Source: JBBPYC01 sp965218765 (GTDB lineage Bacteria > Pseudomonadota > Gammaproteobacteria > Burkholderiales > Burkholderiaceae_C). Taken from it: a stretch of DNA of 64,000 nt. Positions within the stretch are counted from its first letter, which is position 1, and every line of letters starts with the position of its first letter. The notes below the pieces were generated by a model that saw nothing but the letters and a program-made list of their open reading frames with translations, did not search any database and was not told the origin of the DNA. The stretch is taken from assembly GCA_965218765.1 (NCBI GenBank), contig CBDCLU010000002.1:1612001-1676000 (forward strand), given 5' to 3'. A program made the position numbers and the translations under genes. Positions 52,601 to 60,661 of this stretch are shown one piece after another.

Positions 52601-52967
52601 GCGCGAGTCGGCCGAGCGAGGCGGCGGCACTGCGAGGCTTGGCGCCGGCGCCGCCATCTACAAGGCCTGCGACTTGCGCCTGCGCCCGATCCTGATGACC
52701 ACCATGGCCGCGATCTTCGGCGCGGTGCCGCTCGCGATCGGCACGGGCGACGGCGCCGAATTGCGCCAGCCGCTCGGCATCTCGATCGTCGGCGGGCTGA
52801 TCTTGTCGCAGGTGCTGACGCTCTACACGACGCCGGTCGTGTTCGTCTGCATGGACCGGCTGCGCGGGCTGCCAGGGCGGCTGCGGCGGCGCTGGTTGTC
52901 TCGGTCACCCAGCGCGCCGAGCCTAGCGCCGCAGCCGGTAGCCAACCCCCAGCCATCGCTATCATGA
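49656..52967 (+). CDS. mdtC: RND multidrug efflux pump MdtC-type
   Basis: 1,103-aa RND transporter. Motifs include FIVRPIATALLTIGIALAG, FPTISVSASLPGASPETMAS, ATGFVVDDAIVVLENISR with the proton-relay Asp pair, PSAGVGALLALML, and GIVKKNAIMMIDFAITRQRE. It forms the pump with MdtB. The first ~50 residues before VSDLFIVRP are extra for the family; a GTG at 49806 would give normal length, but neither start has a clear ribosome-binding site. The insertion of the AT-rich island upstream may have changed the original start region. It is followed by the outer-membrane factor. Confidence 0.9.
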   Translation: MLPPDSSRVELHTPPTPPDPASTADEFGLAAGFAPDRAAETAQQRKPTRGVSDLFIVRPIATALLTIGIALAGAIAFFLLPVAPLPQVDFPTISVSASLPGASPETMASTVATPLERALGSIAGVTEMTSNSSLGSSRVTLQFDLDRDINGAARDVQAAINAARALLPTGMPSNPSYRKVNPADSPILILALTSDTLTRGQMYDAASTVLAQRLAQVDGIGQVTISGSALPAVRIELDPNRLSALGISLDEVRTAVTATNANRPKGTLADDRKQWQIEANDQARTAADYAPLIVRYSNGNPVHLRDVATVIDSVQDVRNYGAFNGKPAVVLTLYKQPNANVIRAVDEVRALLPRLRASIPAAIRMDVVMDRTPTIRASLQEVERALAISFGLVIMVVFLFLRSFRAALIPSVAVPVSIAGTFGVMYLGSYSVDNLSLMALTVATGFVVDDAIVVLENISRHLERGKTALQAAIDGAREIGFTVLSISLSLIAVFLPILLMGGIVGRLFREFAVVLSAAILVSMVVSLTTTPMMCALLLKGRPLNHLRSAPTFGERWRKRLQRGYRRSLGWALRHQPITLLILAAVIGLNGFLYTKIDKGFFPEQDTGRMGAFLRADQSTSFQAMQARLQRYMGVVEADPAVLNVIGFTGGGRGANSAAMFIALKPLKDRKESIDEVIARLRAKTVKEPGARMFFSPAQDIRVGGRGGSSNYQYTLQADELDALRIWEPQIRRAFAKLPQLVDVDSDQEDHGLQTSLVVDRDAAARLGLDMRTIDSTLNSAFGQRQVGVIYNPLNQYRVVLGLAPQFLESPETLKQLKFTSKTGAQVPLAQFARLELTNTSLSVSHQGGTPASTVSFNLPLGGSLSQATEAIESAMKDLNVPVSVRGSFQGTAKAFGASTQNQPLLILAALVTIYLVLGILYESLIHPITILSTLPSAGVGALLALMLCKTEFSLIALIGVILLIGIVKKNAIMMIDFAITRQRESAERGGGTARLGAGAAIYKACDLRLRPILMTTMAAIFGAVPLAIGTGDGAELRQPLGISIVGGLILSQVLTLYTTPVVFVCMDRLRGLPGRLRRRWLSRSPSAPSLAPQPVANPQPSLS

Positions 52968-53059
52968 ATGTAGCTAACAATGAAGACAGGACGAGCACCC
53001 ACGGCCTGTTTTATTCAAAAGTTGAGCTGAAAGCAGCAATGCGGGGCTGCCGGATCACG

Positions 53060-54499
53060 ATGCGTTCTTCTGCGTGGCTGAGCACGCTGCTGGTCGCGCT
53101 TGCGGGCTGCAGCAGCACGCCGCTCTACGCACCGCCGCCGTTCGAAGTGCCGGCCCGCTTCAAGGAGGACGGCGCCCAATTCCAGCGTGCCGATCCAGCC
53201 CGGGCAGCTGCCGCCATACCCGAACACTGGTGGCTGCTGTTCAACGACCCCGCGCTCGACAACCTGCAGGCCCAGGCGCTGCTCGGCAACGCGAACCTGC
53301 AGGCCAGCGCCGCTGCGGTGCGCATCGCGCAAGCGGCCGTGCAAAGCAGCCGCGCGGCGTTGTTCCCGACGATCGGCATCGGCGCCGGCGTCACCCGTTC
53401 GCAATCGGCGGTCGCCGGCACCACGGTGTCCGGCGGCGTGGCGCGGCCGGTCACGAGCTACAGCGTGCAGGCGCTGGTGTCGAACTGGGAGATCGACCTG
53501 TGGAACCGGCTGGGTGCGCAGGTCGACAGCGCGCGCGCGCGGCTCGCGGCCAGCAGCGCCGACCTGTCGGCCGCCCGGCTGTCGCTGCATGCAACCGTGG
53601 CGCAAACCTACTTCTCGCTGCGCGCAGCCGAAGCGCAGATCGCGCTGCTCGACCGCACGGTGCAAGGCTTCAGCCGCTCGGCGCAGCTCACGCAGAACCG
53701 CTACGCGGCCGGCATCGTGTCGGCTGCCGACGTCGCACAGGCGCAAGCGCAACTGAAGTCGGCCCAGGCGCAGCGCGTGGAAGCGCGGCTCAATCGCGCG
53801 CAGCTCGAACATGCATTGGCGAGCCTGACAGGCACCCCGCCGGCCGCGTTCGGCCTGAGCGCCACGGCCGTGCTGCCGACGCCGCCGCCCGTGCCCGAGC
53901 AACTGCCGTCCACCTTGCTCGAACGCCGCCCCGACATCGCCGCCGCCGAGCGCCGGGTGGCGGCTGCCAACGCACAGATCGGCGCGGCCGATGCGGCGTT
54001 CTTCCCCGCGATCACGCTGTCGGCAAGCACGGGTTTTCGCAGCCTCACGCTGGGCAATCTGGTGCAAAGCGCAAGCAACTTCTGGTCGATCGGGCCGAGC
54101 CTGCTGTGGGCCGGGTTCGACGGCGGCGCGCGGCGTGCGGCCAGCGATTCGGCGCGTGCGGCGTACGACCAGACGGTGGCTACCTATCGCCAGACCGTGC
54201 TGGTCGCGCTGCAGGAAGTCGAGGACAACCTGATCGCGGCGTCCGCGCTGGCCGAGGAAGTCACGATCCAGCAGCAGGCGCTGGCCGCGGCCAACAAGGC
54301 ACAGGAGGTCACGCTGAATCAGTACGAAGCGGGCATCGTGAGCTTCATCAACGTCGTGACCGCACAGGCCACGGTGCTGTCGGCCGAGACCACCTTGCTG
54401 AACCTGCAGACGCGCCGACTGGCCGCAGCCAACACGCTGCTCAAGAATATCGGCGGGCGCTGGGAGGCGGCACCGGCAGCCGGGGCTGCTTCGCGCTGA
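53060..54499 (+). CDS. NodT-family outer-membrane efflux lipoprotein
   Basis: 479 aa. The lipobox LAGCSS (Cys19 from the ATG at 53060) anchors it in the outer membrane. Two outer-membrane-efflux repeats follow: WWLLFNDPALDNLQAQALLG with NANLQASAAAVRIAQAAVQ, and LLERRPDIAAAERRVAAANA with FFPAITLSAS. It forms the trimeric channel for the MdtABC-type pump. An ATG at 53039 is an alternative. A small GCTA-TCATGAATG-TAGC dyad (52958-52974) spans the mdtC end. Confidence 0.9.
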   Translation: MRSSAWLSTLLVALAGCSSTPLYAPPPFEVPARFKEDGAQFQRADPARAAAAIPEHWWLLFNDPALDNLQAQALLGNANLQASAAAVRIAQAAVQSSRAALFPTIGIGAGVTRSQSAVAGTTVSGGVARPVTSYSVQALVSNWEIDLWNRLGAQVDSARARLAASSADLSAARLSLHATVAQTYFSLRAAEAQIALLDRTVQGFSRSAQLTQNRYAAGIVSAADVAQAQAQLKSAQAQRVEARLNRAQLEHALASLTGTPPAAFGLSATAVLPTPPPVPEQLPSTLLERRPDIAAAERRVAAANAQIGAADAAFFPAITLSASTGFRSLTLGNLVQSASNFWSIGPSLLWAGFDGGARRAASDSARAAYDQTVATYRQTVLVALQEVEDNLIAASALAEEVTIQQQALAAANKAQEVTLNQYEAGIVSFINVVTAQATVLSAETTLLNLQTRRLAAANTLLKNIGGRWEAAPAAGAASR

Positions 54500-54699
54500 G
54501 CGACAGAGGTCTGCGACGAGCAGCCCGCGCGACCCGGGGCGGCCCCGGCCGGGCAGGCCACTTGCTCGCCGGCCGGCCAGCTGCAAAACTGCGAACTGCG
54601 GGCAATCGTGCTGACAACGCCGCCAAGGCATGTAATAGCCGACCACCAGCCGATCGCCGTCCGTTCTTTCCTGCAGACCCAACCCCCAGAGGAACCACC

Positions 54700-56484
54700 A
54701 TGTCGCAAAACGTCTCCGAATTTGTCTGGAAGCGCCTGTCCGAATGGGGGCTGTCGCGGGTCTATGGCTATCCGGGCGACGGCGTCGGCGGGCTCGACGT
54801 GGCGTTGGAGAAGGCCAGTGACTTCATGGAATACGTGCAGGTCCGGCATGAGGAGATGGCCGCGTTCATGGCGTCCGCGCATGCGAAGTTCACGGGCCAG
54901 GTGGGGCTTTGCTATGCGACGTCCGGACCCGGCGCGATCCATCTGCTGACGGGTTTGTACGACGCCAAGGCCGACCACGTGCCGGTGGTCGCGATCGTCG
55001 GCCAGCAGGCGCGCAGCGCACTGGGCGCGAGCTACCAGCAGGAAGTCGATCTGCAGAACCTGTTCAAGGACGTCGCGTCCGAGTACGTGATGACGGCCGT
55101 CGTGCCCGAGCAGGTGCGCACCGTGATCGACCGCGCGGTGCGCATCGCGCAGGCCAAGCGTTCGGTGACCTGCGTGATCCTGCCCAACGACCTGCAACTG
55201 GTGGACTACGAGGAGCCGCCGATGGCGCACGGCGCGACGCACACCGGCGTCGGCTTCCCCGGCTGGTCGCTCACACCGGGCTCGGAAGCGCTGCAGCGCG
55301 CAGCCGACATCCTGAACGCAGGCAAGAAGGTCGCGATGCTGGTCGGCGCCGGTGCGCTGCAGGCCAGCGACGAGGTGATGGCAGTCGCCAACCGCTTGAA
55401 CGCGGGCGTCGCCAAGGCGCTGCTCGGCAAGGCGGTGCTGCCCGACGACCTGCCGTACGTGACCGGCTCGCTCGGGCTGCTCGGCACGAAACCGAGCTGG
55501 GACCTGATGAAGGAATGCGACACGCTGCTCATGGTCGGCTCGGCGTTTCCGTACAGCGAATTTCTGCCCAAGCCCGGCGATGCGCGCGGCGTGCAGATCG
55601 ACATCAACGGCGCCAACCTGAGCCTGCGCTACCCGATGGAGTATTCGCTGATCGGAGACAGCAAACAGACGCTGGCTGCGCTGCTGCCGCTGCTCAAGCA
55701 GAACGAGAACGCCGGCTGGCGCCAGCAGATCGAGCGCAAGGTCGAATCGTGGTGGAAGACGCTGGAAGCGCGCGCGATGGAGCCGGCCGAGCCGATCAAT
55801 CCGCAGCGCATCTTCTGGGAGCTGTCGCCGCTGCTGCCGGACGGCGTGATCATGACCGGCGACAGCGGCTCGGTCGCCAACTGGTATGCGCGCGACATCA
55901 AGATCCGGCGCGGCATGATGGGGTCGCTCTCGGGCGGGCTCGCCTCGTTGGGCGCGGCCACGCCGTATGCGGTGGCTGCCAAGATGGCCTATCCGGACCG
56001 CCCGGTGATCGGCTTCATCGGCGACGGCGCGATGCAGATGAACGGCCTGAACGTGATGATTACCGTGGGCAAGTATTGGAAGAAATGGGCCGATCCCCGC
56101 TTCATCATCATGGTGCTGAACAACGAAGACCTGAACCAGGTGACCTGGGAAGAGCGCGTGCAGCTCGGCGACGGCAAGACGCCCTCGACGCAGACCATTC
56201 CGAACTTTCCGTATCACCGCTATGCCGAGCTGATCGGCCTGAAGGGCATCTTCTGCGACAACCCGGACAAGATCGCCGATGCCTGGAGAGAAGCGCTCGC
56301 AGCCGACCGGCCCGTGATCCTCGAATTCAAGGCCGACCCGAACGTGCCGCCGCTGCCGCCGCACATCACGTTCAAGGATGCGAAGAACTTCATGACGATG
56401 ATGGTCGACGAGCCGGAACTCGGCAGCGTGATCGCCAACAGCGCCAAGCAGGTGTTCGCCACGATCCTGCCGGACAAGGACTGA
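54700..56484 (+). CDS. Thiamine-pyrophosphate enzyme, acetolactate synthase/pyruvate oxidase-like
   Basis: 594 aa. GYPGDGVGGLDVAL and the TPP-activating Glu in VRHEEMAAFM are at the N-terminus. LCYATSGPGAIHLLTGLYDA follows. The TPP-binding motif begins GFIGDGAMQMNGLN and ends MVLNNEDL. No FAD motif can be judged with certainty, so the reaction (decarboxylation of a 2-oxo acid, oxidative or not) is open. AGAGGA lies before the ATG at 54700. It heads a five-gene run that ends with a lactonase; the genes overlap or nearly so. Confidence 0.87.
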   Translation: MSQNVSEFVWKRLSEWGLSRVYGYPGDGVGGLDVALEKASDFMEYVQVRHEEMAAFMASAHAKFTGQVGLCYATSGPGAIHLLTGLYDAKADHVPVVAIVGQQARSALGASYQQEVDLQNLFKDVASEYVMTAVVPEQVRTVIDRAVRIAQAKRSVTCVILPNDLQLVDYEEPPMAHGATHTGVGFPGWSLTPGSEALQRAADILNAGKKVAMLVGAGALQASDEVMAVANRLNAGVAKALLGKAVLPDDLPYVTGSLGLLGTKPSWDLMKECDTLLMVGSAFPYSEFLPKPGDARGVQIDINGANLSLRYPMEYSLIGDSKQTLAALLPLLKQNENAGWRQQIERKVESWWKTLEARAMEPAEPINPQRIFWELSPLLPDGVIMTGDSGSVANWYARDIKIRRGMMGSLSGGLASLGAATPYAVAAKMAYPDRPVIGFIGDGAMQMNGLNVMITVGKYWKKWADPRFIIMVLNNEDLNQVTWEERVQLGDGKTPSTQTIPNFPYHRYAELIGLKGIFCDNPDKIADAWREALAADRPVILEFKADPNVPPLPPHITFKDAKNFMTMMVDEPELGSVIANSAKQVFATILPDKD

Positions 56485-56487
56485 CCG

Positions 56488-57393
56488 ATGGGTGTCGTGC
56501 ACGAGCTGGGGCTGAACCCGCGCCGGCCGATGGCGGCAGCGCCGGCGGCGCGCCCGCTGGCCCAGGCGCCCGCGCCGCACGTGGACGCCGCACGCGGACT
56601 CAACCGCGCCGCCGGCATGCTCGCGGCGTCCGTGCTGATCGACAGCGCGATGGAGCACTACCGCGGCGACTTTCACAACGATGCGATGTGGGCGCCGCTG
56701 GTGGCGTCGTCGCTGTCGATCGCCGTCAGCCTGCACGGCCAGCTGGACCCGCGGCACGGCGCGCACCCGTGGCGCGACACCGTCTATGCGGCGGCCGGTC
56801 TGACCGGCATCGTCGGCACCGGCTTTCACCTCTACAACGTGACCAAGCAGGTCGGCGGCTTCAGCTGGCAGAACGTGTTCTATCGCGCGCCGCTGGGTGC
56901 GCCGGCTGCGCTGTCGCTGTCCGGCCTGATGGGGTTTTTGTCCGAGCGGCTGCGCGACAACGCGCCGGGTTCGGCACCGAAGATTGCGGGCATCGATGCG
57001 GGCCGCGTGATCGCGCTGCTGACCGGCGCATCGCTGCTGGGCACCACGGCGGAAGCGGGGCTGCTGCATTTCCGCGGCGCGTTTCACAACCCGGCGATGC
57101 TGCTGCCGGTGACGATGCCGCCGATCGCCGCCGCGCTGCTGGCGGTCGCGGCAGCCGGGCCGCGCGGGCAGGCGCGAACAGCCTCGCGCCAGTGGCTCGC
57201 TGCAACCGCCCTCATGGGCGTGGCCGGGGTCGCGCTGCACGCGTACGGCGTCTCGCGCGGCATGGGCGGCTGGCGCAACTGGCGGCAGAACGCGTTTGCC
57301 GGGCCGCCGATTCCCGCGCCACCCTCGTTCACCGGGCTGGCACTCGCCGGCCTGGCGGCGCTGGCCTTGCTGGAGGCACCACGCCATGGCTGA
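56488..57393 (+). CDS. Polytopic membrane protein with internal duplication
   Basis: 301 aa with about eight hydrophobic segments (for example MWAPLVASSLSIAVSL, VYAAAGLTGIVGTGFHLY, LLPVTMPPIAAALLAVA, WLAATALMGVAGVALHAYG). The two halves resemble each other: HYRGDFHNDAMWAPL matches HFRGAFHNPAMLLPV, and FHLYNVTKQVGGFSWQNVFY matches LHAYGVSRGMGGWRNWRQNA. No known family was recognised. It begins 3 bases after the TPP enzyme and overlaps the next gene by 8 bases, so it is translated with them. A membrane anchor or quinone-linked role beside the GMC enzyme is possible. Confidence 0.7.
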   Translation: MGVVHELGLNPRRPMAAAPAARPLAQAPAPHVDAARGLNRAAGMLAASVLIDSAMEHYRGDFHNDAMWAPLVASSLSIAVSLHGQLDPRHGAHPWRDTVYAAAGLTGIVGTGFHLYNVTKQVGGFSWQNVFYRAPLGAPAALSLSGLMGFLSERLRDNAPGSAPKIAGIDAGRVIALLTGASLLGTTAEAGLLHFRGAFHNPAMLLPVTMPPIAAALLAVAAAGPRGQARTASRQWLAATALMGVAGVALHAYGVSRGMGGWRNWRQNAFAGPPIPAPPSFTGLALAGLAALALLEAPRHG

Positions 57394-58030
57394 GCACCCG
57401 CGCTTTCCCGGCTACGACGTGCTGGCCAAACGCGACACGCCATCCTGGAACGAGCCGACCCGCCGCGCGATCGATGCGCGGCTGGCCACACCTCGCCAGC
57501 CGCGCTTTTTCACGCAAGCCGAATGGGCGGTCGCCGATGCGCTGGTGCGGCGCATCCTGCCCGTGGGCGACGACGCGGTGCCGCTGGTCGCGCTGCTCGA
57601 TGCCAAGCTGCTGGCCGATCACGGCGACGGCTTTCGCGAGGCCGACATGCCGTGGCTGCGCGAAGCCTGGCAGCAGGCGCTGGCCGCGCTGGATGCGGAC
57701 GCGCAGGCACAGCATTCGGGCCAGGGCTTCGCGGCGTTGAGCGGCGCCGAGCAGGATGCGATGCTGCAGGCCATGCAGGACGGCACAGCCGACAGTGCCC
57801 ACTGGCACGGCCTCGACCCGCAGAAATTCTTCACGCGCCGCGTGCTGGCGGACGTGCCGGCGCTCTACTACAGCCAGCCGGCCGCCTGGAACGAGATCGG
57901 CTTCGGCGGCCCGGCCAGCCCGCGCGGCTACCTGCGGCTCGACGGCGATCGGCACGATCCGTGGGAGGCCGTGGAGGCCAGACCCGGCGCTGAAAGCCAA
58001 ACCGAACAGGAGAATCGCCGTGTCCTCTGA
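57386..58030 (+). CDS. Gluconate 2-dehydrogenase subunit-3-like protein
   Basis: 214 aa. FFTQAEWAVADALVRRILPV near the N-terminus and FFTRRVLADVPALYYSQPAAWNEIGFGG near the C-terminus (shown in parts: VPALYYSQPAAWNEIGFGG) mark the gluconate-2-dehydrogenase subunit 3 family, which accompanies GMC flavoproteins. A following PASPRGYLRL is also conserved. The ATG lies 8 bases before the previous stop; the end overlaps the GMC start by 11 bases. It probably assists export or assembly of the flavoprotein. Confidence 0.85.
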   Translation: MAEHPRFPGYDVLAKRDTPSWNEPTRRAIDARLATPRQPRFFTQAEWAVADALVRRILPVGDDAVPLVALLDAKLLADHGDGFREADMPWLREAWQQALAALDADAQAQHSGQGFAALSGAEQDAMLQAMQDGTADSAHWHGLDPQKFFTRRVLADVPALYYSQPAAWNEIGFGGPASPRGYLRLDGDRHDPWEAVEARPGAESQTEQENRRVL

Positions 58031-59675
58031 TCCGCTGGCCGCGCCGCGCGCCGCGAATGGCCGCGCACCCGACATCTTTCGCGTCGGCGGCTGGGTGCCG
58101 ATGCGGGAATACGCGGACGAAGATGCAGTCGATTTCGTCATCGTCGGCACCGGCGCGGGCGGCGGCACGCTCGCGGCGCGGCTGGCTGAACAGGGCTTTT
58201 CCGTGGTCGCGCTGGATGCCGGCGCGTACTTCCGGCCGCTGGAAGATTTCGCATCGGACGAGACCGAGCAGAACAAGCTGTACTGGACCGACAAGCGCAT
58301 CGTCGACGGGCCGAACCCGCTGCAGATGGGCGGCAACAACTCGGGCAAGGCGGTGGGCGGCTCCACCGTGCATTACGCGATGGTCGCGCTGCGCTTTCGG
58401 CCCGAGTGGTTCAGTGCGCGCAGCACGCTGGGTTATGGCGCCGACTGGCCGATCGGCTGGCAGGAGATGTGGCACTACTACGGCGAAGCGGAAAAGCAGA
58501 TCAACATCGCCGGCCCGCTGAGCTATCCCTGGGGGCCGGAGCGCCCGCGCTATCCGTATCGCGCGCACGAACTGAACACCGCCGGCAGGCTGCTGGCCAA
58601 GGGCTGCGAGGCGCTCGGCATCGGCTGGACTGAGACGCCGCTGGCGACGCTGTCTGCTCCCAACGCCAGCGCAGAGGGCGACTCGCCGCCCTGTGTCTAC
58701 CGCGGTTTCTGCCGCTTCGGCTGCTCGACCAACGCCAAACGTTCCGCGCTCACAGTCTGGATCCCGCGCGCGCTGGCTGCCGGCGCCGAGGTGCGCGACC
58801 TGGCGATGGTCGGGCGCATCGAGACGAACGCTGCAGGCCTGGCCACCGGCGTGCATTACCAACGGGATGGCGCCTGGCGGTTCCAGCGCGCAAAAAACGT
58901 GGTGGTGGCCGGCTACGCGGTCGAGTCGCCGCGGTTGCTGCTCAATTCAGCGACCGACCGCTTTCCCGATGGACTTGCGAACAGCTCCGGCCTGGTCGGC
59001 AAGAACCTGATGGCGCAGTCGAACGTGGCTGTCTGGGGCCGCATGGATGAGCAGGTGCGCTGGTACAAGGGCCCGCCGAGTCTGGCGATCACCGAGCACT
59101 GGAACTACGAGGACCGCAAGGAGTTTTTCGGCGGCTACTGCTGGATGGGCCAGGGGCCGCTGCCCAATGAGTGGGCGTCCGTGCAGACCGGCGCGCGCGG
59201 CCGTTGGGGCCAGAGCCTGCGCGATGCGATGCGCGACTACAACCACATGATCGGCGTGAAGATGGTCGGCGAGATGCTGCCCGACGAAGCGAATCGCGTG
59301 ACGTTGGCCGATGAACTCGACCAGTACGGCCTGAAAGTCGCGAAGATCACCTACCGCTGGGGCGACAACGACAAGGCGTTGATCGCGCATGCGCTCGAGC
59401 AGATGGGCCGCTCGATCGAGGCGATCGGCGCGCACGACATCTTTCGGCAGGAGGACGACACCTGCCACTTGGGCGGCACCGTGCGCATGGGGCAGAGCCG
59501 CGAGACCAGCGTGGTCGATGCCGACTGCCGCAGCTGGGACGTGCCGAATCTCTGGGTCTGCGACGGCTCGGTGTTTCCGACCGTGGGCGGCGTGAACCCG
59601 TCGCTCACGATCCAGGCGGTGGCGCTGCGCACGGCCGAGCGCATCCGCGAGCTGGCCGCCGCCGGCGACCTCTGA
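58020..59675 (+). CDS. GMC-family oxidoreductase (gluconate/sugar dehydrogenase type)
   Basis: 551 aa from a GTG at 58020 with AGGAG 7 bases upstream. The FAD-binding motif is FVIVGTGAGGGTLAARLA (Gly43 to Gly48). GKAVGGSTVHYAMVALR, FCRFGCSTNAKRSAL and HLGGTVRMG are conserved, and the C-terminus VCDGSVFPTVGGVNPSLTIQ holds the catalytic region. Such flavoproteins oxidise sugars or sugar acids and pass electrons to a cytochrome or quinone. No cytochrome c subunit gene is adjacent, unlike in classical gluconate dehydrogenases. The next gene is a lactonase. Confidence 0.88.
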   Translation: MSSDPLAAPRAANGRAPDIFRVGGWVPMREYADEDAVDFVIVGTGAGGGTLAARLAEQGFSVVALDAGAYFRPLEDFASDETEQNKLYWTDKRIVDGPNPLQMGGNNSGKAVGGSTVHYAMVALRFRPEWFSARSTLGYGADWPIGWQEMWHYYGEAEKQINIAGPLSYPWGPERPRYPYRAHELNTAGRLLAKGCEALGIGWTETPLATLSAPNASAEGDSPPCVYRGFCRFGCSTNAKRSALTVWIPRALAAGAEVRDLAMVGRIETNAAGLATGVHYQRDGAWRFQRAKNVVVAGYAVESPRLLLNSATDRFPDGLANSSGLVGKNLMAQSNVAVWGRMDEQVRWYKGPPSLAITEHWNYEDRKEFFGGYCWMGQGPLPNEWASVQTGARGRWGQSLRDAMRDYNHMIGVKMVGEMLPDEANRVTLADELDQYGLKVAKITYRWGDNDKALIAHALEQMGRSIEAIGAHDIFRQEDDTCHLGGTVRMGQSRETSVVDADCRSWDVPNLWVCDGSVFPTVGGVNPSLTIQAVALRTAERIRELAAAGDL

Positions 59676-59719
59676 GACCCCGCCCTACCGATCCAACCCA
59701 GCCACGCGGGAGACCCGTC

Positions 59720-60601
59720 ATGCCGATCGACACCGTGCTCGATGCCCACGCCGTGATCGGCGAATCGCCGACCTGGGTGGCCGACGAAGAAGCGCTTTAC
59801 TGGATCGACGTAAAGAGGCCTGCGCTGCACCGCTTCCGCCCGGCCGATGGCGCCACGCGGATTTGGCAGGTCACGAGCGACATCGGCGGCTTCGCGCTCA
59901 TGGAAGGCGGCGCCGCGCTGGTCGCGCTGCGCCGCGGCATCCATCGGCTGGAACTGTCCAGCGGCGCGCTGACCTTGCTCGCGCCGCCGCCGTTCGACCC
60001 GGCGCTGTTTCGCTTCAACGAAGCGGCCTGTGATGCGAACGGCCGCTTCTGGGTCGGCGTGATGTTCGATCCCGTGGAAGGCAACCCGCCGCCGCAGCCG
60101 GGCCGGCTGCACAGCTTCACGCTGAACAGCGGCCTGCGTGCGGAGCCCGATGCGGCCGAGCTGCACAACGGCCTGGCCTGGAGCGCGGACGGCCGCACGA
60201 TGTATCTGTCGCACAGCAACGCCGGCCAGATTTTCGCGTTCGACTACGAGCCGCACGACGGCCGGCTGTCTGGGCGCCGGCTGTTTGCGACCATCCCGAG
60301 CGAGCACGGCATTCCGGACGGCGGCGCGATCGACGCTGAAGGCGGCTACTGGTGCGCGCTGCACGGCGGCGGGCGGCTACGGCGCTTTGCTGCCGATGGC
60401 CGCATCGAGCGCGATGTGGAGTTGCCGGTCAGCCAGCCGACCATGTGCGCGTTCGCGGGCGCCGATCTGGCGACGCTCTACGTCACGACCGCGTCGGACC
60501 ACATGAGCGAGGACGACAAGCAGCGCGAGCCGCAGGCCGGCAACCTGCTGCGCCTGGTGCCGGGTGTGCGCGGCGTGCCCCGGCCGATCATGGCGCGCTG
60601 A
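59720..60601 (+). CDS. SMP-30/gluconolactonase family
   Basis: 293-aa beta-propeller. Metal-binding positions appear in GESPTWVADEEALYWID (Glu), FRFNEAACDANGRFWVG (Asn) and LHNGLAWSADGRTMYLSHS (Asn), with the Asp in IPDGGAIDAEGGYWCAL. It hydrolyses aldonolactones, the products of sugar dehydrogenases. Its place at the end of the TPP-GMC operon supports a pathway from sugar to lactone to aldonate. A 44-base gap separates it from the GMC gene. Confidence 0.88.
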   Translation: MPIDTVLDAHAVIGESPTWVADEEALYWIDVKRPALHRFRPADGATRIWQVTSDIGGFALMEGGAALVALRRGIHRLELSSGALTLLAPPPFDPALFRFNEAACDANGRFWVGVMFDPVEGNPPPQPGRLHSFTLNSGLRAEPDAAELHNGLAWSADGRTMYLSHSNAGQIFAFDYEPHDGRLSGRRLFATIPSEHGIPDGGAIDAEGGYWCALHGGGRLRRFAADGRIERDVELPVSQPTMCAFAGADLATLYVTTASDHMSEDDKQREPQAGNLLRLVPGVRGVPRPIMAR

Positions 60602-60661
60602 CTGGCTAGTTCGCGCAGGCGCCGTCTGCCGCACGACAGGATGAGGTGTGACCGGGTGAGG

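Noticed and set aside
54319..57387. Minus-strand frame of 1,022 codons
   Set aside because: Antisense of the TPP enzyme and membrane protein genes; low-complexity Arg/His-rich translation with no domain.
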